A DNA stretch of 64,000 nt from Zychaea mexicana (GCF_025766255.1 NW_026516703.1:186001-250000), one strand, 5' to 3'; shown: positions 32,150-43,622, counted from the stretch's first letter. Numbers and translations: made by a program. Notes: generated by a model not told the origin, from the letters alone.

Positions 32150-32625
32150 GTATTTGGATTGATTATTATTCTTGTCCAGATTGATTTTCATTCACGTACA
32201 GATTGTTTATTATCTTGTCCAGATTGATTTTACTCATGTCCAGATTGATTTTAATTCATGTCCAGGTCGATCCTTATTCATGTCCAGATCAATCTTTATT
32301 CATATCCAGATCGATCTTTATTCATGTCCGGATCAATCTTTATTCATGTCCAGATCAATCTTTATTCATGTCCAGATCAATCTTTATTCATGTCCAGCTC
32401 GATTTTCATTCATGTCCAGCTCGATTTTTATTCATGTCTAGATCGATTTTCATTCATGTCCAGCTCGATTTTCATTCATGTCTAGCTCGATTTTCATTCA
32501 TGTCCAGTTCGATTTTCATTCATGTCCAGATCGATTTTCATTCATGTCTAGATCAATTTTCATTCATGTCCAGTTCGATTTTCATTCATGTCCACTCAGA
32601 TTAACATTCATGTCCACTCTGCCTA
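32150..32625. repeat. 22-bp tandem repeat array, right arm
   Basis: Inverted counterpart of 28765-29215, with units such as ATTCATGTCCAGATCGATTT. Copy order and point differences largely mirror the left array, with a few unit-level changes. Confidence 0.9.
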
Positions 32626-33443
32626 AATAAAAGTTCAAACGTCCGCTAGGAGATGAAAAATCCTGTACTATATCTATTTTACGATCAATTGTAGGAAACT
32701 CAAAATTATCTGTATACCACAATTTATGATGTGGTTGTGATGGAATTTATATTTATCTACCATTTTCCAAATATTCTTTAATAAACAAGCTAATTTAAAT
32801 TGGAAATTATAATATTTAATATCTGTTATTTGCATTGCTGATGTATTATTATTAAATCGATTAAATTTTGATGCTAATACAGAAAATTGATCTTCAATTT
32901 CAGAACGAAAACTACCAAATCTTTTATTATATTGTAATTCTATTGCTGTTAAATTCTTATTATTTTCTTTTCTTATAGGATAAACAAAATTTTTATTTGA
33001 AAAATCTTTTCCTTTATTTAGACTTTCTTCTTTAAATTTATTATTATATATATTATAACCACCATCCATTGCTAAACAATCTCCTATATGCATCTTATTA
33101 TATAATTTCATTTCAAGAAACATTGTTCCATCACTGCCTTTACCACATTTATCACTTTTAGATATATATATAATCATTTGGTTACTATCAACAACTATTT
33201 GGGTTCTTAATCCAGGACCATCTAATTTATATGATTTTATATCTTTTGTTTTTGTATCAGGATCATAATATTTTATTTTGCCATCATGACCATCAATATA
33301 TAATGTCACATTTTTAAATGATGATGGATTATTTAATAAAGATGATATAATTCTAATTTTTATATTTGAAAACATTTTATTTAAATCTGTATCAATTTTT
33401 TTTATTAATCTTCTATAATTAGAATGCCAAAATTTTTTATATA

Positions 33444-33908
33444 GATGAATAATCATAAATTTTAAATTATTAATTATATATAATTTAAGGAAAGTTTTTA
33501 TTATTGAAAACACGTAATGGGCTTGGACACCCTCACCAACCCATTACCTCTAAATCTCATTGTCAAGTTAGGCTGCGTCCAGGTGTTCCTTGCCTAAAGG
33601 AGGGGGTGCTCATTACCATTCCGCTACTTTCAATTATTAAAATTATTTATGTTTTATTTTACAAATTTTTATTTATTATGAATAATATGTTTTAGTTTCT
33701 TTTTTTTACAATGGTAAAAATTATTAATATTCTTTTTAATAAATAAATAATGATAAATAATTTTAAATTTTATATATTTTTAAATTATTTTTTTAATATC
33801 TTAAATTTATAAATATAAACTAACAAAATATTTATATTAAATATCAAATTGTACTTTATTTATTATATATAAATCAATAATACATTTTATTGTTATAATT
33901 TATTCATC
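33444..33908. repeat. 465-bp direct repeat, copy 1
   Basis: It holds a GC-richer core (~33513-33640), with a CGTAATGGGCTTGG/CCAACCCATTA hairpin and, on the complement, an A-box-like TAGCGGAATGG, inside AT-rich flanks. No matching B box (GGTTCRANYCC) was found. Confidence 0.9.
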
Positions 33909-34572
33909 TCATTTGATATCCATATTCCTCTTTTAACCATTTAACATTTTCATCTACCTTTTCCACCATTTTTTTTATATTTTTTGTTAAATATGATGGA
34001 TCATAACTAATAATATCAACAATTGACCATTCTTTTGTAATATATTTATACCATATTTCTTTTGCTTTTAATTTACCATATTTATCCTGATTTATATCAA
34101 ACCCATATGTTAAACATTGTTTATCTAATTTTAATAAATCATTATATAAATTTTCTTTTTTTCTTTTACCAATGGTTTCAATATATACTTTATGATCATC
34201 ATAATTAAGATAATTTTCATTTTTTATATCTTTTTTACCAACAAATTCTATATATATTTCCATATTCTTTTTATTTTTTTTAATATATTCAGAAACAGCT
34301 ATTTTATATAAACTATATTTTTCTTTATAATAATTTAAAATAGTTTCTTTTTTATCTTTAATATCATATATTTTTAAATAAAATTTTTTAGCACACCATC
34401 TTTTTTCTTTTATTTTATTATCTAATACACTATTTATTTTTTTTATTTCTTTTTTTATTTTATTTTTATCTTCATCATTTTTCATACTCATAACAATACA
34501 ATTTCCAAACATTTCCATAAAAACTTTCATATACTCAGTAATATCAACATTAATACTATTTAATTTATACAT
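33904..34572 (-). CDS. Unknown 222-aa lysine-rich protein carried by the composite unit
   Basis: The frame is open from ATG 34572 to a TGA in 33904-33906, ending within the last bases of repeat copy 1. The protein is very rich in K, I, N and Y (MKNDEDKNKIKKEIKKIN, EKRWCAKKFYLKIYDI, KAKEIWYKYITKEWSIVDII), in line with the AT-rich DNA. It has no signal peptide or membrane segment and no motif I recognise. It has no obvious catalytic triad. As the only ORF between the repeats it could be a mobility protein or cargo. An uninterrupted 222-codon frame in such AT-rich DNA (where TAA/TAG are frequent) suggests selection until recently. Confidence 0.5.
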   Translation of the reverse strand: MYKLNSINVDITEYMKVFMEMFGNCIVMSMKNDEDKNKIKKEIKKINSVLDNKIKEKRWCAKKFYLKIYDIKDKKETILNYYKEKYSLYKIAVSEYIKKNKKNMEIYIEFVGKKDIKNENYLNYDDHKVYIETIGKRKKENLYNDLLKLDKQCLTYGFDINQDKYGKLKAKEIWYKYITKEWSIVDIISYDPSYLTKNIKKMVEKVDENVKWLKEEYGYQMR

Positions 34573-34628
34573 ATTTAATATGATTATTTTTTTTAAATAA
34601 TAAAATTCAATTGTTTTCTATTATATGC

Positions 34629-35093
34629 GATGAATAATCATTAATTTTAAATTATTAATTATATATAATTTAAGGAAAGTTTTTATTATTGAAAACACGT
34701 AATGGGCTTGGACACCCTCACCAACCCATTACCTCTAAATCTCATTGTCAAGTTAGGCTGCGTCCAGGTGTTCCTTGCCTAAAGGAGGGGGTGCTCATTA
34801 CCATTCCGCTACTTTCAATTATTAAAATTATTTATGTTTTATTTTACAAATTTTTATTTATTATGAATAATATGTTTTAGTTTCTTTTTTTTACAATGGT
34901 AAAAATTATTAATATTCTTTTTAATAAATAAATAATGATAAATAATTTTAAATTTTATATATTTTTAAATTATTTTTTTAATATCTTAAATTTATAAATA
35001 TAAACTAACAAAATATTTATATTAAATATCAAATTGTACTTTATTTATTATATATAAATCAATAATACATTTTATTGTTATAATTTATTCATC
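34629..35093. repeat. 465-bp direct repeat, copy 2
   Basis: Same orientation and length as copy 1; the only difference I noticed is at the start (AATCATTAAT versus AATCATAAAT). Confidence 0.9.
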
Positions 35094-35554
35094 ATAGTGA
35101 GTAATATGTAGTATATGACATAAATTCATGCATATCCCTACCTGATTTACCACTTACCATATGATATAAGATTAATAAACCTTTATCAATTTCCTTATAT
35201 GGACCAGGGTATTCAGAAGTACTATAAATACAGTTTAAAAAATAAAAAACAGGAATATATCCTAATTGATTTAATAAAACATCCTTTACTATTTTAATAT
35301 TATTATTTTTTATATCTTTGATTTCTGTACAATGGTTATATTTGTTATTTAAGATATTCCAATTTTTATCTAAAAATATCCATTGTTCTGCAATTAATTT
35401 ATTTATTTATTTCATTATTTAATATATCATTTAAATTATTATCATTATCCATATTTTATTTTTTTATTATATAATAATTCAATTTTATTTTAATTAAAAA
35501 TCTTATTTTTTATAGGAATAATATTATCAGTATCTTAGTAAACAGTCTGCTATA

Positions 35555-36131
35555 GAAACAATTAATTTTTTTCAATTGTATTATTGCTAGTGATTACCTT
35601 TGTCTGAAGGTTTCTTCTCTAGCGCCGCAGTAGTGGTTTGAGGGCCTGTAGATGTGCCTTCAGTTTCCATAGTAGCAGGTTGGGAGTCTTGAGTTTCCAT
35701 GGTAATGAGACAAATAAGTAACTGTAGAAAATGCTTCTCCAATTTCGTAGCGACAGATTTAAAACTCCTCCAATACACCAATATTTTTCCCAACATGCAA
35801 CGGGAGCTAAAAAGAAATTTATCCCGTTCCTTGTTCCCATTCAAAAATAGTGCAGCGAAGATAACATCGTCAGCACCAAACACCACGAATTTATCCACAA
35901 TATCATATATAGAATCTTTATTATACTAACGTCTATCAATAATAGATAATGATGGGCAACACTTAGCACAAGCTATACATCGCCAAAGGAACTATTAGTT
36001 GGCAGCACACAAGCATAACGCCAAAATGAAAAAAAATGTTGCGCCAAGTAAAAACATCTTTTCGCCAATGGAATACTCACCCTAGCGCAAAACTGAAAAA
36101 AATCAAGGCGCCAAATCGAAGGAGAAATCCT
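35555..36131. other. Spacer with a weak 103-codon ORF
   Basis: A minus-strand ORF (35898-35587) starts MDKFVVFGADDVIFAALFLN and ends in a Thr/Gln-rich tail (METEGTSTGPQTTTAALEKK). I do not recognise it and cannot tell whether it is a gene. Bases 35995-36120 contain several GCGCCAA motifs. Confidence 0.3.
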
Positions 36132-36146
36132 GTATACATTTGGTAG

Positions 36147-38506
36147 GCATCAGTAACGAAACACATCAATTCCTTGCATCTGCACGAGCATCTCCTCTAC
36201 TACCGGGCCTCATTGAGAACATTACTGGTCGTATTTACGACACCATCTAATCAGTATTGGATAATATCCTCGGTTCTACAGTTGGGTGCCAGCAACGACG
36301 CAACGACTACTGGACAGCCGAGCTCCAACGCCTAGTAGAGCGATGTGAATACTGCTACAAAAAGTGGCGACGCGCAATTGGTATGAACAAACATGAGCCG
36401 AGCCAACACATATGAAAAAGATCGACGAGGAATGGTGCTAGTTCTGATCTACAAAAAAGGGGAACCCAATAACCCCGCGAACTACCAGCTGATCAGTTTT
36501 GCGTCCGTCCTCTGGAAAACACTCGAATACTGCCTCCATGCGCCTCTCCAGTCATCAAGCCCGCCTTTGGATCTGGCGCAAGGTGGTTTTCGACCTGCCC
36601 GCAGCGCACTCGACCAAGCTTTCTGCCTACAAGAACTCTGCTGCATACACAAACTCGATCATGGCCACGTCCCAACATTGGCGTTTTTGGATATCAAATC
36701 TGCATACGATACAGTTGACCGCGAAGTTATTTGGACCCTGCTCCGCCCCCATTCACCACCTCTTCTCTTCGCCTTGCCCAAGCACTTATTTGATGATGTC
36801 TTCATAGAAATTTTACTTTCGAACGCTGTGTCTCACCGGTTCTCTCCTGCAACGGGGGTCCTACAACAAGGCTCCATCCTCTCCCCTTTTCTGTACTCAC
36901 TCTATATAAATAGTCTACCCGCACTTATCAGGAATGGAGGATCATCCTAGTTGCTCCGCCACGACATAACGCTCGACGCCGATTTTCAACCACCAGCAGC
37001 TGTACCGCGTTTGCAATGCCTCCTGTATGCTGATGATGTTGCCCTCCTCAGCACGCCTGCAGAGCTCCAACAGCTTCTCGATCTTTGCGAGCAACATAGC
37101 TATCGATTGGGATACAGGTGGAGTTCTGAGATATGTGTCATTGTTCAGCACACCCGGTCAACAGCCACTTACCAGCTTTATGGCATCGACATCCCCACCG
37201 CGACATCATTCACGTACCTTCGAGTTCCCATCACAGCCAAAGGCCGGTTGGACGGCAAAAAGCTTGTCGCCTGCAACACAACATCCGCCATCACTAGTAT
37301 GCACACCCTCAATGGTATTGGCCTCAACCCATCTGGGCTCTCTCAAATGCTGGCCAGCAGACTCTATGCCCAATTTATCCGCCCAAAACTTGAGTATGGT
37401 CTTGCAGTTACCTCCTTCCCCAAAACACAGCTCAAAGCCCTTGAGCAAGCACAGAGTACATGCATACGAATGGTTTATGGCGCCCACTCACATTCTGAAA
37501 CAAAAGTAATGCACCACCTAGCGAAATTGCCAAGCATGCACGAAAGAACTGCAATTCTGCAAGCCAAGTTCCTACGACGTGCCCATTTCCTACCCGATGA
37601 TGCTCTACTCACATGTCTTCTGCCCACCATTACTACACAACCAGGCAGTCATTGGAAAGCACTCACTAACTCGCCACTTTGACAAACCATTCCTACTACA
37701 CCCCGTGACGAACACTCTGCGCCCGACTTTGAGGCCTTCATCCGCCAGTATCTTCGAGTTGGCCTAGCAGCAACCTGCACTGCCCCTGAAGGAGCCACAA
37801 ACCTTGCAGCTTGCCGTGCCACCCTGGGGGGTTTATCCCAATCTATGGTTGCCATTGTCGAACAAGGACCGTAGTCGCTGCATTCGCTGGCGTCTTGGCT
37901 GGTTGCCTGGTGGAAAACGCAAATGCTGTGCAACATGCCGCCACCCCGACTTCAACGAACAACACGCAACTCAGTGTCTGCGCATGCATACTCGCCTTTG
38001 CTTCAGCCATAACTGCACTGCAGACCCACTGTCCTATGTCTTAAACCAACCGCCCCACTCCCAGCCGCAATCACCTCGACGCATACAGCACTTACGCACC
38101 ACATGGCCTATCATCTGCAAAATACTTGCTGAAATTGATGCGCACCAACACCCTGGCACAGTATTTTGATGCGGAACCTGGCGCCGACCTTCTCAAGTGG
38201 ATTGATCCTCTACCTCCTGTCCCTGTATAGTATATATATTAGTATAAAATAAAACAAATGCAAAATCACAAAAAAATGCCATCCTGCACCCTGTCCTCTA
38301 GCTTGATATCCCTTTTCTAATCATTACTCCATGTCTTTATCCATGCTCTCCCTCCCTTAGATTTCTTTTTCCTTCCCCCTTTCGACCTTTTCCCTGTTTC
38401 CTCTGATCAGGGTTTTTTTATTCTCCCACTTTTGAGACCAGACTAAAGCGGACATACTTTCACGAGCGCAGCGTTCATTGAGTCATTTAAAAATCGAATT
38501 TCAATC
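36147..38506 (+). mobile_element. Decayed LINE (non-LTR retrotransposon), 5'-truncated
   Basis: The 15-base sequence GTATACATTTGGTAG occurs at 36132-36146 and 38507-38521 on either side, consistent with a target-site duplication. Inside are the end of an endonuclease-RT linker, an RT and a Cys/His C-terminus, but no endonuclease domain. A 3' untranslated part (38230-38506) has an A-rich stretch at 38245-38275 but no terminal poly(A). Confidence 0.7.
36393..38169 (+). pseudogene. LINE reverse transcriptase with nonsense and frameshift mutations
   Basis: RT blocks are readable: LIYKKGEPNNPANYQLISFA, TLAFLDIKSAYDTVDREVIW, GVLQQGSILSPFLYSLYINS, then after a TAG at 36948-36950, LQCLLYADDVALLS with the catalytic YADD. 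A TGA at 37680-37682 and a frame shift near 37830 follow. The C-terminus then reads SRCIRWRLGWLPGGKRKCCA with a CxxC...H...C cluster. Sequence upstream of the first ATG (about 36190-36392) also encodes a decayed linker. It cannot make a full protein. Confidence 0.8.
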
Positions 38507-38521
38507 GTATACATTTGGTAG

Positions 38522-39926
38522 TTTACATCCTTCTTACCATACTTGTAAGTTTCGCAAAATTGGCCAGAAAAAAATCAGGTCTTGGCGGATTGCGACGCTT
38601 TATGTGACACAATGCCTCGGCCCTCCACAATTGCGCTCAGTAATGGCATCATCTATTTGGGCTACATGTATTCAAAGATTCAAGAAAGTGCATCTTCGGC
38701 TAAGAATTAGAGTATAAAGGAGAGCATAAGCTAGCAGCACGTACGGCTTACTCGACACAGCTTACATTTCATAAGGCATTCCAGCTGCATGGAAGGGGTA
38801 TTTTCAGTTGTTTCTTTTCGGCTGCCGAATATTTTTTTAACCGGCTAGCTGCTATAGATGTATTATTTTACTCTTCAATATACAAAGTGATGCATCATAA
38901 GGGGAAACTATGTCGCGAGGAGCACTACCAGAGAAGACTATAATTATAACAACAAGTGCAAACGACAAGTAGAACACAAAAGGTCAATCAGTTCATTTCA
39001 AAGAAGAGTAAAAGTGCCCTTGCAAACATCAGCGAAGTAATCATAAATTGGAAATTATGTTGAGGGTGCATGCTGTTGTTTGGCTCGCTGCATGCAAAAA
39101 AAACATACGACTTTGTCCTTTCTCAACACGATTCAGCTGTATTACGCGGGCGTTCACACTGCTTGCTTGCATTTCCAACAGCTGCTGGGACTGATATCAT
39201 AAGTGTCACACTTGAAAGCACGACGACCGCAGCATTAGTCTCGTCTTTAGAAAGGATAAAGGTGCGACCCTGTTTTACGGGAAATCGGGAAAAGGTGGCT
39301 GGCTGGCTGGCTGAGATTCGTGCCACATGGTACAACGTCGAACAGTTGCTTTATTTTTGCCTGTTTTGGCCTTTTAGGGACGAAGGATTAACCATCCTTG
39401 TAGAAATTTGTCAAACTTTGTGTACGAGAGCCACTGTAAAAAAGAAAACAATCGATCGGAAGGGAGAGAGGGAGCTTTTTTTTTTCTAATTTGAGGAGGA
39501 GATACTATTCCCCATCTTGCATATGATTTTTCTAAACCGACGAGGATGCGTAAAAGAATAGCAACGCAGGTGTTGCCAAGGATACTAGATATACCACTTC
39601 CGACCCGAGTTATTGACGATCTTTGTAGCCTTGGACGGGCGCGTCCTCCCACCCTTTTTTCTTTCCATTGTCGAGGGGCTCCGCACAGCAACAAGACCGC
39701 CATGACGACGGGTGCATGAATTTTTGGACTGACAGACTAATGTTTGTGCCGCGTAGGCTGGAAAAGCACTATAGCATGACGGATGCTCTTGCTGGTTGCT
39801 ACGTTACACTGCACAAACTGTTTATATAGACCTGCGTCGTCGCACTTCAACACCTCCTATTTTTTTCCTCTTCCTTCCTTCCTTCCTTCCTTGCCTCTTT
39901 CAACTTTTTTTTAAGAAAGGGAAAAA
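38522..39926. other. Intergenic region upstream of the phospholipase D gene
   Basis: I see no convincing gene. An open frame at 39070-39489 has no recognisable features. Near the next gene are a TATA-like TTTATATAG at 39820 and a (CTTC)n pyrimidine tract at 39870-39895, both common in fungal promoters. Confidence 0.5.
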
Positions 39927-42900
39927 ATGGCGTGTACTTCAGGTATTACCACGTTCTTCAACAGCTTCACTCATAAAGTAGAGCGCAAGGTCAAGAACAT
40001 CTTCCACAAGGAGACAGAAGAAGAGCGCGAGCACAAGTATCAGTCCACCACACATCGTTATGGGTCGTTCGCTCCTGTACGTCATGACGCCAGTGTAAAG
40101 TACTTTGTTGATGGCCATGACTACTGCTGGTAAAACATACTGTTTTTTCACTTTACTACCTTTATAGTCCATGTTTTGGAGAGAGAGAGAGAGAGAGAGA
40201 ACGGTCGATTCTAATATCGCCCTAAAAAACTCAGGGCCGTCTCTGAAGCATTAGAAAACGCAAAACATGTTATTTTCATCGAGGATTGGTGGCTGGTAAG
40301 AGAAAAAAGAGCATAAGGTGGGGTGTGGAGCTTCATTTGAACATTAGATGACTGACCGATGGTGCTGACTGCTGTAATCTGGATTAGACACCTGAGCTGG
40401 TAAGTCCTAAATATTCTATTTATTACTGTTCATCGGTGTTCATCAGCAATTGAACACTCACGCATTTCTCCTTCGGTCACATTTAAAACACAGTACCTTC
40501 GCCGACCTGCATCCAAGTATCCCGAGTATCGCATCGATGCGTTGCTGAAGCGTAAGGCTGAAGAAGGTGTCAAGATCTACATTGTCGTGTACAAGGTATG
40601 GAGGATGGAACAAGAAAAGAAGGTACTTGGGAATAAGGTATCGTAACGCCGTGTTCTTCTTCTTTTGTGACATTATAGGAGGTGAACGTTGCCATGACGC
40701 TGGATAGTAGACACACCAAGGACTGGCTGCAAAATCTGCATGAAAACATTGTCGGTGCGTAATCTTTTTATTTGATTTTACAAAACAGCTGCAGCATCTT
40801 TGTTGCTGACTCTCCTTTGATACATCTAGTTCAAAGACACCCCGACCATGCTATCGGAGGAACGTTCTTCTGGAGTCATCATGAAAAATTCGTTGTTGTT
40901 GATCAAAGAATTGCGTTCTTGGGTGGTATTGACTTGTGCTTCGGGTACGCTTAATACTTTCTTTGTATGCCATCGTCGTGTGCTTAGTATATATTAGGTG
41001 TTATTTGCTGATCCTTATTTATGTTGCATTTGGGGCGCTAATTTTTTCTAGTCGATGGGACACCCACGACCATCAGCTTGCTGATTTCCAAGGTCCGGAA
41101 GCAGGCTTAAATATGTTCCCAGGTGAGTAAAGAAAGGCTGAAGAGTAAGCGATGTTACTGATGCATCCAAATTTGCAATGAACAACAGGCCAGGACTATA
41201 GTGATGCAAGAGTCTGCGATTTCAAGGATGGTAGGTCTGACACATGGCAAAGAAAATTTAACATGGGTAACTAATCGACTCTATAGTTCAAAACCATGAT
41301 ATGATGCTTATCGATAAAACAATCATGCCTCGTATGCCATGGCACGACATATCGCTTTGTATGGTGAGTCTCCTTTCTTTTTATTTTGCTTTAAAGCCTT
41401 AGCAAGCACAGGAAATAGAAGAAAAGTACTAAAGCAGATATACTTTAGCTGGGTGGCCCTGTCTTGGATGTCTGCCGTCATTTCTGTGAGCGATGGAACT
41501 ATGTCAAGCACGAGAAGGCTGAAGATAAGGAAAAGGTGCCTTTCATCCAACCTCCACTTGGTGGATTGAGTCAGCGCCAGCACTTTAGAATTGGCGATGA
41601 CAATCAGCCCAACCGTCATCTTCATCGCTTCGAGCCAGGAACGCGTGGCATTCATGGCACATGTCGAGCTCAAGTTCTTCGAAGCATTGGTGAATGGAGT
41701 CTAGGTCTTGACACTGAGGTACAGAAACAATTCTGCAATAGATAAAAGTGAAAAGAGAAAGCTGATTGGGAAGTTATTATTAGCACTCGATCCAAAACGC
41801 ATACATGAGCACAATCTATGAGGCCAAACACTACGTTTATATCGAAAACCAATTCTTTAGTAAGTACTTCTAGAACATTGCAAGCATATACCAAACACGA
41901 AAAAAAAAGGATGAGAGCTGATACCATTATTTCTGCGTAGTCACTGCTACTGAAGAAGATCCTGAGAGCATTCTAAAGAACCAGATTGGCCAGGCTATCT
42001 TTAAGCGAATCGTCCGTGCCCATGAAGAGCGCGACGAGGATTTCAAAATCTTTGTATTGATGCCCCTCATGCCTGCTTTCCCAGCCGATCTGGCGACTAA
42101 AGAAGCTGCTAATGCACGGTAAGATGTGGGGAATGAACAGGATGATCGGCTCAATGATACTCATTTTTCTTCTTTTTTTTTTTACTGCCACGCGCAAACA
42201 GCTTGATTATGTATTACCAATACATTTCCATCTGCCGCGACAGCAAGAGCATTGTGCAAAAACTCAAGGCAGCAGGCATTGATCCTGACAAGTACATCCG
42301 TTTCTTCAGTCTTCGCAGTTATGACCGTATCAACCGTCGCAAGGTAAGTAAGCAGCACAAGGGATACTGGTGTTGGTGTGCTGACGGGCCCCCGCGGGGG
42401 TTGGGTTTGTTGTTGTATGATGATAATAGATGGAGGAAATGCTCGTCCGAGCTGCCGGTTATACCTCGGACGTTGTGGTCCCACTGGAAGAACAAGTCGA
42501 ACAAACCGCCGTTTCAGGTGGCAATGCCAAGATCAAGTGGTCTGCTGAAGTATATGATGCCGATGCTTGTATTGCCCGCGATTCGATTGCTAGCTATGCT
42601 ATGAAGGATGGCGGTAACCTTGCAGACGAGCCGTGGGTGACAGATACCAAAGACTCGCAGCCACGCGACGCTGCTGCTGAGCAAGAGGAGCGTGATAGCT
42701 ACGTTTCCGAGGAATCATATATCCATGCGAAATTGTTGATCGCCGACGGTAAGGAAAGAGAAATAATACCCGGCAAAGTGTAATCCACCAAGCTGTAGCA
42801 CTCATGATGCTCGTTTTTAGACCGTGTGGTTATCATGGGTTCTGCCAATCTCAACGACCGCTCGCAATGCGGTGATCGAGACTCTGAGATTGCATTGCTG

Positions 42901-43622
42901 GTGGAAGATCAAGAAACTATTCCGTCGCGTATGAATGGTCGCTACGTAGGTTATTTCTTTTTTTTTTTTGCTATAGTTCAAACGGTGTAGCACACTCCCC
43001 TGGAATATTGTGACAAACATATCTCTCGAATAGTATGAAGCCTCCAAGTTTGCTGCTACGTTGCGTCGTCAATTGTGGAGAGAACACTTGGGCTTGCTGC
43101 CATCACAGGCTCTGGATCAGGTGAGCGACGCCATGCTCCCGTTGCCAACTCCACAGTTAGATATGACGGGTACCGAGGAGGATAATCTGGTCATGGACCC
43201 GTGCCACCCCGACACGGTCAATCTATGGTGCAACACAGCTGCCACGAATACTGCCGCATTCCGAAACGTGTTCCATTGTGTGCCTGACGATAACGGTACG
43301 CAACAACAACAACAACCCCAGCTCGCGTGGAACCATGTAGCCCGATCGTCGTATCACGCCCCAAACTCATGCTTCCCTTTACTTTATTTCTGTGTTTTTA
43401 GTGACCAACTGGGAACAATACCACAGCTTCTACCCGGATCAAGGCAAGATTAATATTGGCCATGTGTATGACAACAACATGCCGGTGTCGGTGATTCGCG
43501 AGGAGCTGAGCAAGGTCCGCGGCCATCTGGTGGAGTTCCCCTACAAGTTCCTTGAGGACATTGACATGAAGGGCGAATCGATCCCATTTGTTACCGATGC
43601 GGTGCAAGAGCTGTACACTTAA
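39927..43622 (+). CDS. Phospholipase D with two HKD motifs, 783 aa, 17 exons
   Basis: Exons: 39927-40129, 40235-40295, 40388-40399, 40494-40595, 40679-40754, 40830-40944, 41052-41122, 41189-41230, 41287-41363, 41449-41718, 41784-41859, 41941-42118, 42202-42343, 42430-42748, 42821-42945, 43034-43295 and 43402-43622. The sum is 2352 nt (784 codons). PLD hydrolyses phosphatidylcholine to phosphatidic acid and choline at membranes. HKD motif 1 is near residues 169-186 ([17 protein letters not shown]) and HKD motif 2 near 574-591 ([20 protein letters not shown]). IENQFF, which commonly precedes the second catalytic half, is present. There is no PX or PH domain N-terminal to the catalytic part, so it is shorter than yeast Spo14-type enzymes. 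Exon 3 is only 12 nt (four codons, TPEL) between two normal introns. Confidence 0.92.

Larger units (their letters stand above)
28723..32665. mobile_element. Foldback element with long inverted arms and 22-bp tandem repeats, 3943 bp
   Basis: The arms 28723 to ~30150 and ~31205-32665 are inverted copies, beginning CAGGATTTTTCATCTCCTAG. TA flanks both ends (28721-28722, 32666-32667), and the DDE transposase frame resumes across it, so this is a discrete insertion. Each arm has a 22-bp tandem array, then about 1 kb of unique DNA with no intact gene. The spacer (~30160-31200) holds a broken DNA-binding-like ORF and a second short inverted piece (30152-30215 against 30905-30970). No transposase is seen, so it is non-autonomous. 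Confidence 0.85.
33444..35093. mobile_element. Composite unit: two 465-bp direct repeats around a 222-codon ORF, 1650 bp
   Basis: Direct repeats 33444-33908 and 34629-35093 have equal length (465) and near identity. They enclose 720 bp with one ORF. Each repeat starts GATGAATAA and ends TTATTCATC, so each repeat and the whole unit have short inverted ends. ATA flanks the unit (33441-33443 and 35094-35096), and the DDE transposase frame resumes across it (YYSL joined to YKKFW). The whole 1650 bp therefore entered as one insertion. The ends are not the TG...CA of ordinary LTRs. Confidence 0.85.
28508..35449 (-). pseudogene. DDE_Tnp_4-like (PIF/Harbinger-type) transposase, in three pieces
   Basis: The N-terminal piece is 35449-35097 (ATG at 35449; ...YPGPYKEIDKGLLILYHMVS ... 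MSYTTYYSL). A (AAAT)n tract near 35400 breaks the frame early. The middle piece is 33440-32666 (YKKFWHSNYRRLIKK, YIDGHDGKIKYYD, GDCLAMDGGYN, NKRFGSFRSEIEDQFSVL). It matches the DDE_Tnp_4 pattern of D, D-G-Y and R..vE...f. A one-base break near 32740 is followed by the frame of TDNFEFPTIDRKID. The C-terminal piece is 28722-28508 (VVTDKITIDKNF ... KKVVAVVIPEDKN). The pieces join in frame once each insertion and one TSD are skipped. It is dead through two insertions and at least two frame breaks. Confidence 0.65.
28425..35550. mobile_element. AT-rich DDE transposon, about 1.5 kb, split by two insertions
   Basis: Imperfect inverted ends start GGACACTGTTCATGATCA at 28425 and, on the complement at 35550, GCAGACTGTTTACTAAGA. 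Both are flanked by TATA (28421-28424 and 35551-35554). The transposase frame can be followed through both nested insertions (28723-32665 and 33444-35093). Its own sequence, about 1.53 kb, is strikingly AT-rich against its neighbours. It lies directly upstream of the 483-codon gene. Confidence 0.7.

Noticed and set aside
33513..33640. tRNA gene in the 465-bp repeats
   Set aside because: There is an A-box-like motif but no B box and no cloverleaf that I could fold.
33504..33695. 63-codon ORF within each 465-bp repeat
   Set aside because: It runs from the structured core into AT-rich DNA, is not in a conserved context and overlaps the former transposase start.
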